Shown here in pieces: positions 54,309 through 62,935 of a stretch of 64,000 nt of DNA; position 1 is the first letter of the stretch, and every line of letters starts with the position of its first letter. The position numbers were made by a program, and so were the translations under genes. The notes below the pieces were generated by a model that saw nothing but the letters and a program-made list of their open reading frames with translations, was not told the origin of the DNA and did no database searches. Source of the stretch: Sphingomonas hylomeconis (GTDB lineage Bacteria > Pseudomonadota > Alphaproteobacteria > Sphingomonadales > Sphingomonadaceae); NCBI RefSeq assembly GCF_025370105.1, contig NZ_JANQBK010000001.1, positions 310,001-374,000 of the forward strand, written 5' to 3'.

Positions 54309-55586
54309 TTAAGTGTAAGTTAACTCGACAATGCCGAGCGCCTCGATCAGCGCCGCGCGGGCCGCTTCCACCCGGGTGATCAGGGCCGGGTCGGCGAGAT
54401 CGTCGATCGCGATCCGCTCCGGCCAATGCGCCTCGACCACCGCGGCGATGCGATCGAGCCCGGCGGCATCGACCAGGAAGCGCGGATCGATCGTCGCCGG
54501 ATCGGCCACGACGCGCAAGCGCAGGCAGGCCGGGCCGCCGCCATTGGCCATCGACTGGCGCACGTCGACCACGTCCAGCTGCCGGATCGGGCCGTTGCCG
54601 GCGACCAGCTCCTGCAGCCAGCCCCATACCGCCGCATTGTCGCGCGCCTCGCTCGGCAGGATCAGCGCCATGCCTGCCCCGCGCGCGGACGCGGCACCGC
54701 CGGCCGGCAGCGAGACGAGCTGTGCGTTGAACAGATAGGAGGAGACCGCATCGGCCAGGCTCACGCGATCGGCGGGCACGATGATGATCTCGACCGCGGG
54801 CAAAGCCGCGCGCAGCTCGGCATAGAAAGCGTCGGGGTCGGCGAATGCCTGTTCGTGCGCGAACAGCACGCGTTCGTTGGCCACCGCGACGACATCGTTG
54901 TGGAACGCGCCGGTGGCGATCGCCGCCTCCGACTGGGCGACGAACAGCGTACGCGCCGGATCGAGCCGGTGGCGCCGCGCCACCGCCGCGCTAGCTTCGC
55001 GGTGCTGCCGCGCCGGGAACGGGCCGCCGCTGACGCCGTAGACAAACACTTCGACGCCCGGCGCGTCATGCGTGGCGCACAGCCGCATATGGTTCGCCGC
55101 GCCCTCGTCGCCGAACGGGGGCGGGACGGGGCCGTGCACCGCGAATGCCGGATCGGCGAAGGCGAGGCGCAATTGCGCCAGCGTGCCCGGCCATTCGTGG
55201 CTGCGATGCGGCATCGTCACGAGGTTCGCGACGGTCAGGTGGCAGCGTCCGTCGGCGGCATCGGGGGCGGGGGAGACGGTCGCGGCATTGGCCGCCCACA
55301 TCGCCGAGGCCGACATGGCCTGCGCCCGCAGATGCGGCGCGGCGGTGGCATAGTCCGTGGCCAGGCTGTCGAGCCAGGGCAGGTCGGGCCGGGCATGCGG
55401 CAGCAGGATGCCCTGCGTCAGCCCGAGCGCGAGATTGGCGCGCATCTTGGCGATCCCCTCCAGCGCCGCCGCGCGCGGCTGCGATACGCGCCCGGCATTA
55501 CCGGTCGCGGCGAGATTGCCGGGGCTGAGGCCAGCATAATTGTGGCTCGGCCCGATCAGCCCGTCGAAATTGATTTCCGTGAGCAT
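54309..55586 (-). CDS. astB: N-succinylarginine dihydrolase
   Basis: The 425-residue enzyme is the second step of the arginine succinyltransferase (AST) pathway, converting succinylarginine to succinylornithine with release of CO2 and ammonia. The amidinotransferase-superfamily fold is recognisable from 'EINFDGLIGPSHNYAGLS', 'ATGAFHNDVVAVANE' (catalytic His region) and 'RQSMANGGGPACLRLRVV' (catalytic Cys). Length is close to E. coli AstB (447). ATG 55586 follows the astA stop by one base, so the genes form one operon. Confidence 0.96.
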   Translation of the reverse strand: MLTEINFDGLIGPSHNYAGLSPGNLAATGNAGRVSQPRAAALEGIAKMRANLALGLTQGILLPHARPDLPWLDSLATDYATAAPHLRAQAMSASAMWAANAATVSPAPDAADGRCHLTVANLVTMPHRSHEWPGTLAQLRLAFADPAFAVHGPVPPPFGDEGAANHMRLCATHDAPGVEVFVYGVSGGPFPARQHREASAAVARRHRLDPARTLFVAQSEAAIATGAFHNDVVAVANERVLFAHEQAFADPDAFYAELRAALPAVEIIIVPADRVSLADAVSSYLFNAQLVSLPAGGAASARGAGMALILPSEARDNAAVWGWLQELVAGNGPIRQLDVVDVRQSMANGGGPACLRLRVVADPATIDPRFLVDAAGLDRIAAVVEAHWPERIAIDDLADPALITRVEAARAALIEALGIVELTYT

Positions 55587-55587
55587 G

Positions 55588-56607
55588 TCAGATCCGCCCC
55601 ACATGAACCACCGCATCGCCCGGCCGCACGTCGATCGCGTCGGCGCAGGCCTCGTCGATCGTGATGCCGCCGTCGCCGACCTGCACCGCGCCATAGGCGC
55701 AGCGGAATTCGGCCAGCGTGCCCGTTGCGACCAGCGCCTGATCGCCGCCATCGCCGTCGACTGCCGCGACGGTATCGCGCTTCGCCTCGCAGATCGCGCG
55801 GACGCGGTCGGTCTTGGCGGTCATCGTCGGGCCGCCGTCGAAGATGTCGACGTAATTCTCGAACGCGAAGCCCTCATTCTCCAGCATGCGCATTGCCGCG
55901 CGGCCGCTCGGGTGCGGCAGGCCGATCGCCGCGCGCGCGCTCTCGCTGAGCATCGCGGTGTAGATCGGGTGTTTGGGAAACAGATCGGCGATGAACTGGT
56001 GGCCGTGGATCGCGTTGAAATGATCCGCATCCTGGAAATTCATCCCGAAGAAGCGCCCGGCCAGGCCATCCCAGAACGGCGATCCGCCCGCTTCGTCGAT
56101 CACCCCGCGCAGTTCCGCCAGGATGCGATCGGCAAAGCGCGCGCGGTGCTGCGCGATGAACAGATAGCGGCTGCGCGCGAGCAGCATGCCGAGACCGCCG
56201 GCGCGTTCGCCCGGGTGCAGGAACAGCCCGCCGACTTCGCTGCAGCCTTCCAGATCGGTGCTCAGCGACAGCATGTCGGCGCGGAACGTGCGGCTCAGTT
56301 CCTTGCTGTGCTGCGTGAGGTTGCCGAGCCGGTAGCTGTAGAACGGAAAGCGCTGCCCGACATGCGTGAACAGCTGGCAGGTGCCGCGCACATCGCCGGT
56401 CTCGACATTTTCCAGCACCAGCACGAACGTCTCGTCGGTCAGCGTACCGTCGTCGATGCGCGCGAACGCCTGGTGGCTGCGCTCCAGTTTGGCGCGCAGC
56501 GATTTGCGATCGGCGGGCAGGTTGGTGAAGCCACCGCCGGTCAGCTTGGCCATTTCGTACAGCGGTTGCAGGTCGCCGTCATGCGCGGCACGGATCCGAA
56601 ACGTCAT
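55588..56607 (-). CDS. astA: arginine N-succinyltransferase
   Basis: The 339-residue GNAT-like enzyme succinylates arginine with succinyl-CoA, the entry step of the AST pathway. Motifs are 'FRIRAAHDGDLQPLYEMAKLTGGGFTNLP' near the start, 'FPFYSYRLGNLTQHSKEL' , 'STDLEGCSEVGGLFLHPGER' and 'DGLAGRFFGMNFQDADHFNAI'. One gene is present, unlike the paired aruF/aruG subunits of Pseudomonas. The ATG overlaps the stop of the upstream M20 gene by four bases. Confidence 0.96.
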   Translation of the reverse strand: MTFRIRAAHDGDLQPLYEMAKLTGGGFTNLPADRKSLRAKLERSHQAFARIDDGTLTDETFVLVLENVETGDVRGTCQLFTHVGQRFPFYSYRLGNLTQHSKELSRTFRADMLSLSTDLEGCSEVGGLFLHPGERAGGLGMLLARSRYLFIAQHRARFADRILAELRGVIDEAGGSPFWDGLAGRFFGMNFQDADHFNAIHGHQFIADLFPKHPIYTAMLSESARAAIGLPHPSGRAAMRMLENEGFAFENYVDIFDGGPTMTAKTDRVRAICEAKRDTVAAVDGDGGDQALVATGTLAEFRCAYGAVQVGDGGITIDEACADAIDVRPGDAVVHVGRI

Positions 56608-57812
56608 TGCAGGCCCTTGGTGATGATCCGCGCGATGGTGAGCGCCGACAGCGCGGCGCGCTCCGGCAGGCTGTCGGGGATGAGAAATTCCTGTGGCGAA
56701 TGGATCGCGCCGCCGCGCGCGCCCATCGTGTCGATCACCGGCACGCCGCACGCGGCAATATTGTTGCCGTCGCACACCCCGCCGGTATGCGCCCAGGCGA
56801 TCGCCAGGCCGAGATCGCCGCCCGCCTGGCGGACCAGTTCGAACAGTTTCGCCGCCCCATCGTCGATCGGCTTGGGCGGTCGGTTGAAGCTGCCGTGCAG
56901 TTCGATGCGCACGTCATGCTCGGCGGCGACCATCGCCACCGCGCTGTCGATATGCGCCTGCGCGCGGGCGATGTCGTCGAGCGTGGCGGGGCGGAAATTG
57001 ACGCGCAGCACGGCGAGGTCGGGCACCACATTGTTGGGCCCGCCGCCCTCGATCCGCGCGGGATTGACCGCCAGGCGCGGCCCGCGCGCCTTATTCAGCC
57101 GCAGCGCGATATCGGCGGCGGCAACGATCGCGTTGCGCCCGTCCTCCGGGTTGCGCCCGGCATGCGCGCTGCGCCCGTGCACGACGATCGAAAAATTGCC
57201 CGTGCCGCCGCGCGCACCGGCCAGCGTACCATCGGGCAGCGCCGGTTCGTAGGTCAGCGCCGCGCTCTTGCCGCGCGCGGCCTGGGCGATCAACGCGGCG
57301 GAGGAGAAGGATCCCGTTTCCTCGTCGGAATTGATCACCACCTCATAGCCGATCCGTAGTGCCAGCGGCGATCGCTCGATCGCGGTCAGCGCCGCCAGCA
57401 TGATCGCAAGCCCGCTCTTCATGTCGGCGACGCCCGGGCCGTTGAGCGTCCCGTCGGCCAGCCAGGTCAGCGCCTGGAACGGATGATCGACCGGATACAC
57501 CGTGTCCATATGACCGGTGAACAGCATCTGCACCGGGGCCTCCGGGCGGACGGCAAGGTGCAGATGCCGGCCATGCTCGATCGCCGAGACCGCGCCGTCG
57601 GCGGCGACGCTTTCGGCCGCGGCGGGGGTGACGAGGTCGATCGTGCCCGGCAGCACGGCGAAGGCATCGGCCAGCATGCCGGCGACGGTCGCAAGGCCGG
57701 CGAGGTTGCGCGTGCCGGAATTGATCGCCGCCCATGCCTCGACCTGCGCCAGCATCGGCTGCGCGCGCGCGGTGTCCAGGAGGTCGCGTTCGATCGTCGA
57801 GAGGTCCGTCAT
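56604..57812 (-). CDS. M20 family hydrolase in the AST operon, possible desuccinylase
   Basis: The 402-residue zinc hydrolase belongs to family M20 (ArgE/DapE/carboxypeptidase G2 group). Metal-site segments are 'LFTGHMDTVYP', 'GPGVADMKSGLAIM' and 'VINSDEETGSFSS' (catalytic Glu-Glu), with a dimerisation-domain 'VHGRSAHAGRNPEDGRNAI' and a late His in 'GAIHSPQEF'. It is the first gene of a coupled M20-astA-astB operon. The normal AST desuccinylase AstE belongs to a different (M14-like) family and is not seen here, so this enzyme may hydrolyse N-succinylglutamate or a related acyl-amino acid. That role is inference. Confidence 0.9.
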   Translation of the reverse strand: MTDLSTIERDLLDTARAQPMLAQVEAWAAINSGTRNLAGLATVAGMLADAFAVLPGTIDLVTPAAAESVAADGAVSAIEHGRHLHLAVRPEAPVQMLFTGHMDTVYPVDHPFQALTWLADGTLNGPGVADMKSGLAIMLAALTAIERSPLALRIGYEVVINSDEETGSFSSAALIAQAARGKSAALTYEPALPDGTLAGARGGTGNFSIVVHGRSAHAGRNPEDGRNAIVAAADIALRLNKARGPRLAVNPARIEGGGPNNVVPDLAVLRVNFRPATLDDIARAQAHIDSAVAMVAAEHDVRIELHGSFNRPPKPIDDGAAKLFELVRQAGGDLGLAIAWAHTGGVCDGNNIAACGVPVIDTMGARGGAIHSPQEFLIPDSLPERAALSALTIARIITKGLQ

Positions 57813-57863
57813 CCGGGCGGGTCTAACCGGTCAAATGGCTTTGCTCCACCCCCCGCCCCAAAC

Positions 57864-57970
57864 CGTCATCCTGAACGCGTTTCAGGATCCATTGTGCCGC
57901 AATGGCGACCCTCACCCCAGACCGCACGACCAAGCCGCCCGATCGATCCTGAAGCAAGTTCAGGATGACG
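57864..57970. repeat. family A intergenic inverted repeat, copy 6
   Basis: Arms CGTCATCCTGAACGCGTTTC and GAAGCAAGTTCAGGATGACG flank a longer spacer (about 55 bases) than in other copies. It sits between the M20 gene start and the DUF481 gene end, both on the minus strand. Confidence 0.85.
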
Positions 57971-57981
57971 CTGCGGGGGAG

Positions 57982-58860
57982 CTAAAAGCTATACACCAAC
58001 GCCGCCCGGCTCGTCGTATCGGTGCTCACGCGCCCGATCGGCGGCATGCTTTCATATTGCACGCTGTACGACAGTTTTGCCGCCAGCGGCCCGATCAGCT
58101 TGGCGTTGAGCGCGGTGGTGCTCGAAACGGTGCTGTTGGCGCGCTGCACATAGGCCGATGCGTCCTGACTGAACGATACCGCGTTCGACAGTTTGAGATC
58201 GAAATCGAGCGAGCCGCGCGCCGCCATGCTGCTTTCGATCGTCGAATCGGTAAATTCGGTGTGGCGGAAGGCCGGGCCCAGTTCGACGTCGAGCGTCACG
58301 CCGTCCTGCTTGATCGCATTGTAACCCGCGCCGAGCGACGCGGAATAGCGATCGTAATAGCCGAGGAAGCGGTCGCTCTCATATTGCGCGGCGCCGTAGA
58401 CATAGCCGCGCGGCGAGAATTTGAAGTTCGGCTCGTATGCGGCAAGATAATGTTCGCGGCTGACCAGGCCGAGGCTCTCCTGATAATCCGCCGCGAGCCG
58501 CAATTTGTGGCGCCAGCGCAGCGTCTCGCGCTGCAGGTTGAGCGCCCCGCTGACCCCGATATTGTCGGTATTGCCGGTGGTCAGATAGCCGCCGACCTCG
58601 GCATTGCCGGTCCACAATTCCCACGGCCCCGCCGCGCGCAGCTTCGCCAGCCGGGCATTCTCGCGCTCGGTGCGCCAGCTGTTGGCGATATGGCTGATCG
58701 CGTCGGCGCTGTCGGGCGCCGCGCTGCGGGCATATTTCTCGACGATCGCCACTTCGGACGGGTTGCCGGCGGCGATCGCCGCGTCGAGCATCGCCTTCAC
58801 CGGTCCCGGGATATCCGCATTGGCCAGCAACAGCGGCGAAAGAAGCAACAAAGCGCGCAT
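57982..58860 (-). CDS. DUF481 domain-containing outer-membrane protein
   Basis: The 292-residue protein has a short signal peptide ('MRALLLLSPLLLANA'), a helical segment up to about residue 75, and then DUF481, a predicted beta-barrel of salt-induced outer-membrane-protein type. Barrel marks are 'WTGNAEVGGYLTTGNTDNIG', 'RWRHKLRLAADYQES', 'YVYGAAQYESDRFLGYYDRYS', 'LGAGYNAIKQDG' and the C-terminal strand 'TTSRAALVYSF', ending in Phe. Function is unknown beyond an envelope location. It is followed by a family A repeat before the AST operon. Confidence 0.88.
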   Translation of the reverse strand: MRALLLLSPLLLANADIPGPVKAMLDAAIAAGNPSEVAIVEKYARSAAPDSADAISHIANSWRTERENARLAKLRAAGPWELWTGNAEVGGYLTTGNTDNIGVSGALNLQRETLRWRHKLRLAADYQESLGLVSREHYLAAYEPNFKFSPRGYVYGAAQYESDRFLGYYDRYSASLGAGYNAIKQDGVTLDVELGPAFRHTEFTDSTIESSMAARGSLDFDLKLSNAVSFSQDASAYVQRANSTVSSTTALNAKLIGPLAAKLSYSVQYESMPPIGRVSTDTTSRAALVYSF

Positions 58861-58929
58861 GCCGTAGGGGATAGCCCGGTGAGGCGCATCGGTATACCAA
58901 ATCCGTCGCGCTTCGGGCTCGGTTCGCCG

Positions 58930-59406
58930 CTAGGCGAGCTGGTCGGCGAAGGCGGCGAGCACCTGTCGGTAGAGCTCGCGCTTGAACGGCACGATCAGCT
59001 GCGGCAGGTCGGCGGGCGCGATCCAGCGCCAGGCGCGGAATTCCTGATGCTTGGTGGCGATGTCGATGTCGCTGTCCTGCCCCAGGAAGCGGTACAGGAA
59101 CCAGCGCTGCACCTGACCGCGATATTTGCCCTTCCACACCTTGCCGATCAGCTCGTCGGGCAGGTCATAATAGAATTCCTGCGGCGCGACCGCGATCAGC
59201 GCGACCTTGTCGGGCGTGACGCCGATCTCCTCGCCCAGCTCGCGCAGCGCGGCGGTCTCGGCATCCTCGCCGTCGTCGATTCCCCCCTGCGGCATCTGCC
59301 ACGCCTCCATCGAGGTATCGATTCGCTGCCCGACGAACACGTCGCCGTGCGCATTGAGCAGCATCATGCCGGCGCACGGCCGGTAGGGCAGGGTGGAATG
59401 ACTCAT
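58930..59406 (-). CDS. rppH: RNA pyrophosphohydrolase (Nudix)
   Basis: The 158-residue Nudix enzyme removes pyrophosphate from the 5' end of mRNA and starts decay. The Nudix box spans residues 41-63, with '[20 protein letters not shown]' then 'IG'. Flanking parts '[21 protein letters not shown]' and 'EAWQMPQGG' are the typical RppH N-terminus, and the C-terminal '[29 protein letters not shown]' region is conserved too. Diadenosine polyphosphate hydrolysis is a possible side activity. No ribosome site is obvious. Confidence 0.95.
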   Translation of the reverse strand: MSHSTLPYRPCAGMMLLNAHGDVFVGQRIDTSMEAWQMPQGGIDDGEDAETAALRELGEEIGVTPDKVALIAVAPQEFYYDLPDELIGKVWKGKYRGQVQRWFLYRFLGQDSDIDIATKHQEFRAWRWIAPADLPQLIVPFKRELYRQVLAAFADQLA

Positions 59407-59569
59407 CTGATAACCCGATTCAGCTGTTGGCCCGGCGGTATGCGGAACGGCGATACCGAGCCCTGGGCCGATACGCTACCGGGCCTCTGCGGAAGCAGGA
59501 GCCGGAGCTCGAACGCGGCGCGCGCGATGTCGGCCCCCGCTGCCGCAGGCAAGGTCGGCAAAGGAAGCG

Positions 59570-60544
59570 TCAGGCCGCCGCCTGCGCCATCACCCGCTCC
59601 CCTTCGGCTTCCACCACCAGCGTCTTCAGCGCCGCGAAGGCGCCGGCGACGTCACCGACGGACGAGGGGATCGCCTGGCGGAGCGTGATGAAGCCGTGAA
59701 TATTCCCCTTGGCCTCGCGAAACACGACCGCGACGCCGGCCTGGGCAAGCGCGGCGGCATAAGCCCGTCCCTGGTCGCGGATCGGATCGAGGCTCGCGGT
59801 CACCACGACCGCCGGTGGCATCCCGGCGAGATCGCCCTTCAGCGGTGACGTGCGGATATGCTCCGCCTCCGCGCCATAGGCGGCGTTGAACCATTCCATG
59901 CTCGCCCGCGTCAGCAGATAACCCTCGGCGAATTCGCTGTACGAGGGATAGTCGGCCGTCGCGTCGGTGGCCGGATAGAAGGCCAGCTGCGCCACGACCG
60001 GAACCTTGGCCGGGGCGTCGCGCAACGCGGCGGCGGTGACGATCGCCAGATTGCCCCCGGCACTGTCGCCGCAGACGACCAGGCTGGTCACGGCACGGTT
60101 GAGTTCGGCCGGGCTGTCGGCGATCCAGCGCGTCGCTGCCTCGCAATCGTCTGGCGCGGCCGGCCACGGCGCTTCCGGTGCCAGGCGATAATCGATCGAG
60201 ATCACCGGCAGATCGAGCGCCCGCGTCATCGCGGCGCAGAAGCTGGCATGCGTCGCGATATCGCCGATCACGAAGCCGCCGCCATGGAAGAAGGCGACCG
60301 CCGGCCCGGGCGCGCGATCCGCGCGCGTATCGAACAAGGTGGCGGGAATATCCCCGGCCGGGCCCGGAATGGCGAGATCGAGTCGCGTGCCCAGTTCGCC
60401 GATCGGCGGATCGGCGATATCCTTCATCGCCAGATATTGCGCGCGCGCACCGGCCGGATCCATCTCGTGCATCTTGGGCCCCGGCATCGCGTTGACGAAG
60501 CCAAGGAAAGCTTTGGTGTCTGGGCGCACGAACGGTTCGGTCAT
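59570..60544 (-). CDS. alpha/beta hydrolase of the HSL (family IV) esterase group
   Basis: The 324-residue esterase has the hormone-sensitive-lipase-type oxyanion motif 'VAFFHGGGFVIGD' and nucleophile elbow 'VVCGDSAGGNLA'; the Asp is probably in 'VVVTASLDPIRDQG' and the His in 'EAKGNIHGFITL'. It has no signal peptide. AGGAG precedes the ATG at 60544. It should hydrolyse short-chain esters or lactones; the natural substrate is unknown. It is divergent from the histone-deacetylase-family gene by 57 bp. Confidence 0.92.
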   Translation of the reverse strand: MTEPFVRPDTKAFLGFVNAMPGPKMHEMDPAGARAQYLAMKDIADPPIGELGTRLDLAIPGPAGDIPATLFDTRADRAPGPAVAFFHGGGFVIGDIATHASFCAAMTRALDLPVISIDYRLAPEAPWPAAPDDCEAATRWIADSPAELNRAVTSLVVCGDSAGGNLAIVTAAALRDAPAKVPVVAQLAFYPATDATADYPSYSEFAEGYLLTRASMEWFNAAYGAEAEHIRTSPLKGDLAGMPPAVVVTASLDPIRDQGRAYAAALAQAGVAVVFREAKGNIHGFITLRQAIPSSVGDVAGAFAALKTLVVEAEGERVMAQAAA

Positions 60545-60601
60545 CACTCTCTCCTGTCGTCGTCGATGGCGCGACGGCTTGTTGCTTCCTAGGTTAGCAG
60601 C

Positions 60602-61522
60602 ATGATCGCGATCGTCCATCACCCCGATTACGTCGCCCCGGCGCCGGCGCGCAGCACCTATCAATGGAACAAGAACGGCCTGATCCGTGATCTGCTCGAT
60701 CCGCATGAGATCGACTGGCACGTGCCCGATCCCACGCCGCTCGCCTGGCTCGAGGCGGTGCACGATCCCGATTATGTCGCCGAAGTGCTCGCGGCGCGCG
60801 TGCCGCGCGAAAAGGAACGCCGCACGGGCTTCCCGATCACGCCACAGGTTGCGCGCCGCGCCCGCGTCGTGCCGGGCGGCACCTATCTCGCCGCCCGGCT
60901 GGCCCTGCAACACGGCTTTGCGGCGAACAGCGCCGGCGGCAGCCATCACGCGCTGGCCGCGACGGGCGCGGGATACTGCGTGTTCAACGATCTCGCCATC
61001 GCCGCGGTGCAGCTCGCCGCCGAGGGCATCCGCACGATGATCGTCGATTGCGACGTGCATCAGGGCGACGGCACCGCCGCGCTCACCGCCGGCCGCGGCG
61101 ACATGACGACCTATTCGATCCACGCCGAGAAGAACTTCCCCGTCCGCAAGGCGCGCTCGACACTCGATGTTCCGCTCGCCGACGGCACCGGCGATGTCGC
61201 CTATCTCGACACGCTGCGCGCGACGCTGACGCCGCTGCTCGATGCGGTGCGGCCCGATCTGATCCTCTACCAGGCCGGGGTCGACCCGTTCGCCGACGAT
61301 CGCCTCGGCCGCCTCGCATTGACGCAGGACGGGCTCGACCAGCGCGAGCGGCTGATCGCCGGTCTGGCCATCGAGCACGGCCTGCCGCTCGCCAGTACGG
61401 TCGGCGGCGGCTATGGCACCGACGCGCTGGAAGTCGCGCAGCGCCACGTGCGCAGCGTGCTGACGCTCGGCCGCGCCTTCACGAGCGACCGCGCGGGGAA
61501 CAACCGCCTGCTCGTTCGTTAG
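60602..61522 (+). CDS. histone deacetylase family protein (acetylpolyamine amidohydrolase-like)
   Basis: The 306-residue product has the class II-like arginase/deacetylase fold. The active-site His pair is in 'AGGSHHALAATGAGYCVFND', and zinc ligands in 'MIVDCDVHQGDG' (Asp, His) and 'YQAGVDPFADDRLG' (Asp); 'STVGGGYG' is the usual late loop. Bacterial members remove acetyl groups from polyamines, acetoin-related substrates or proteins. It is followed eight bases later by a photolyase gene, so the two are probably co-transcribed. Confidence 0.93.
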   Translation: MIAIVHHPDYVAPAPARSTYQWNKNGLIRDLLDPHEIDWHVPDPTPLAWLEAVHDPDYVAEVLAARVPREKERRTGFPITPQVARRARVVPGGTYLAARLALQHGFAANSAGGSHHALAATGAGYCVFNDLAIAAVQLAAEGIRTMIVDCDVHQGDGTAALTAGRGDMTTYSIHAEKNFPVRKARSTLDVPLADGTGDVAYLDTLRATLTPLLDAVRPDLILYQAGVDPFADDRLGRLALTQDGLDQRERLIAGLAIEHGLPLASTVGGGYGTDALEVAQRHVRSVLTLGRAFTSDRAGNNRLLVR

Positions 61523-61530
61523 GCCAGTCG

Positions 61531-62904
61531 ATGACCGATCCGACCCTGCTCTGGCTCCGCCGCGACCTGCGCCTTGCCGACCATGCCGCACTTCTCGCCG
61601 CTGTCGACGAGGGGCCGGTTATCCCGATCTATATCCTCGATGACGACACGCCGAAGCATCGCAAGATGGGCGGTGCCTCGCGCTGGTGGCTGCATCACAG
61701 CCTGGCGTCGCTGGACAAAAAGTTGCGCGATAAGGGCGCGCGCCTGATCCTGCGCCGCGGCGTCGCAGCCGAGGTGCTCGCCGAGCTTGCCGAACAGACT
61801 GGCGCCAAGCGCGTCCATTGCCTCAGCCATTACGAGCCGTGGTGGCGCAATGCCGAGCATGCCGTGGCCAGGAAACTCGACCTCGTCTGCCACGACGGCA
61901 ATTACCTCAGCCCGCCGGGCACGATCACCACCGGTGCCGGCCAGCCGTACAAGATCTACACGCCGTTCTGGCGCGCGCTGAACGAGCATATGCCGCCGCC
62001 GCCGCCGCGCCCCGCGCCCGATGCAATTCCCGCACCGAACCACTGGCCAGACAGCGACCGGCTGGCCGACTGGCAGTTGCTGCCGACCAAGCCCGACTGG
62101 GCCGGCGGTTTCGCCAAGGAATGGACTCCGGGCGAGGGTGGCGCGCACGAGCGGCTCGCCGACTTCCTGCCGCACGCTGTCGACTACGATACGGGCCGCA
62201 ACCTGCCGTCCGACGAACTGACCTCGCGCCTCTCGCCGCACCTGCACCACGGCGAGATTTCGCCCGCGACCGTCTGGCACCATGTGCTGAAGGCGAAGGG
62301 CGATGCGACGATCTATCTCAAGGAAATCGCCTGGCGCGATTATGCGCAGAACGTGATCCTGCAATATCCCGATTATGGCCGTGAGAACGGCCGCCCCAAT
62401 CTCGATACGCTGGCCTGGCGTACCGGCGCCGAAGCCAAGGCCGATCTCGAGGCGTGGCAGCAGGGGCGCACCGGCTATCCGATCGTCGATGCCGGGATGC
62501 GCCAGCTATGGACCAGTGGCTGGATGCACAATCGCGTGCGCATGATCACCGCTTCGTTCCTGATCAAACATCTGCTGATCGACTGGCGGCGCGGCGAGGA
62601 ATGGTTCTGGGACTGCCTCGTCGACGCGGACTACGGGTCGAATACGGTGAACTGGCAATGGACCGCGGGCACCGGCATCGATGCCAACATGTTTAGCCGG
62701 ATCATGGCGCCGCTGACGCAATCGGCGAAATTCGACGCCGCCGACTATATCCGCGAATGGGTGCCGGAGCTGGCCGGCCTGGGCGACGCGGCGATCCACG
62801 ACCCGGACGAGTCCGGCTGCCGCCCGCGCGACTATCCTGCCAAGATCATCGGCCATCGCGAAGGCCGCGAGCGCGCGCTGGCGGCGATGAAACGGACGCG
62901 GTGA
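61531..62904 (+). CDS. phrB: deoxyribodipyrimidine photolyase (cryptochrome/photolyase family)
   Basis: The 457-residue class I photolyase repairs UV-induced cyclobutane dimers using blue light. The N-terminal antenna domain starts 'LLWLRRDLRLADHAAL', and the FAD-binding helical domain contains 'LSPHLHHGEISPATVWH', 'YPIVDAGMRQLWTSGWMHNRVRMI' and 'DADYGSNTVNWQWTAGTGIDAN'. The tryptophans expected of the electron-transfer chain are in these segments. Length and motifs fit CPD photolyase; a cryptochrome role cannot be excluded. ATG 61531 is eight bases after the preceding stop. Confidence 0.95.
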   Translation: MTDPTLLWLRRDLRLADHAALLAAVDEGPVIPIYILDDDTPKHRKMGGASRWWLHHSLASLDKKLRDKGARLILRRGVAAEVLAELAEQTGAKRVHCLSHYEPWWRNAEHAVARKLDLVCHDGNYLSPPGTITTGAGQPYKIYTPFWRALNEHMPPPPPRPAPDAIPAPNHWPDSDRLADWQLLPTKPDWAGGFAKEWTPGEGGAHERLADFLPHAVDYDTGRNLPSDELTSRLSPHLHHGEISPATVWHHVLKAKGDATIYLKEIAWRDYAQNVILQYPDYGRENGRPNLDTLAWRTGAEAKADLEAWQQGRTGYPIVDAGMRQLWTSGWMHNRVRMITASFLIKHLLIDWRRGEEWFWDCLVDADYGSNTVNWQWTAGTGIDANMFSRIMAPLTQSAKFDAADYIREWVPELAGLGDAAIHDPDESGCRPRDYPAKIIGHREGRERALAAMKRTR

Positions 62905-62935
62905 AATTCGCTTTTCGTCGACGCACCTCACGTGC

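Noticed and set aside
59407..59569. Possible RNA gene in the 163-base gap between rppH and the esterase
   Set aside because: GC-rich but without a tRNA-like cloverleaf, terminator or clear promoter.
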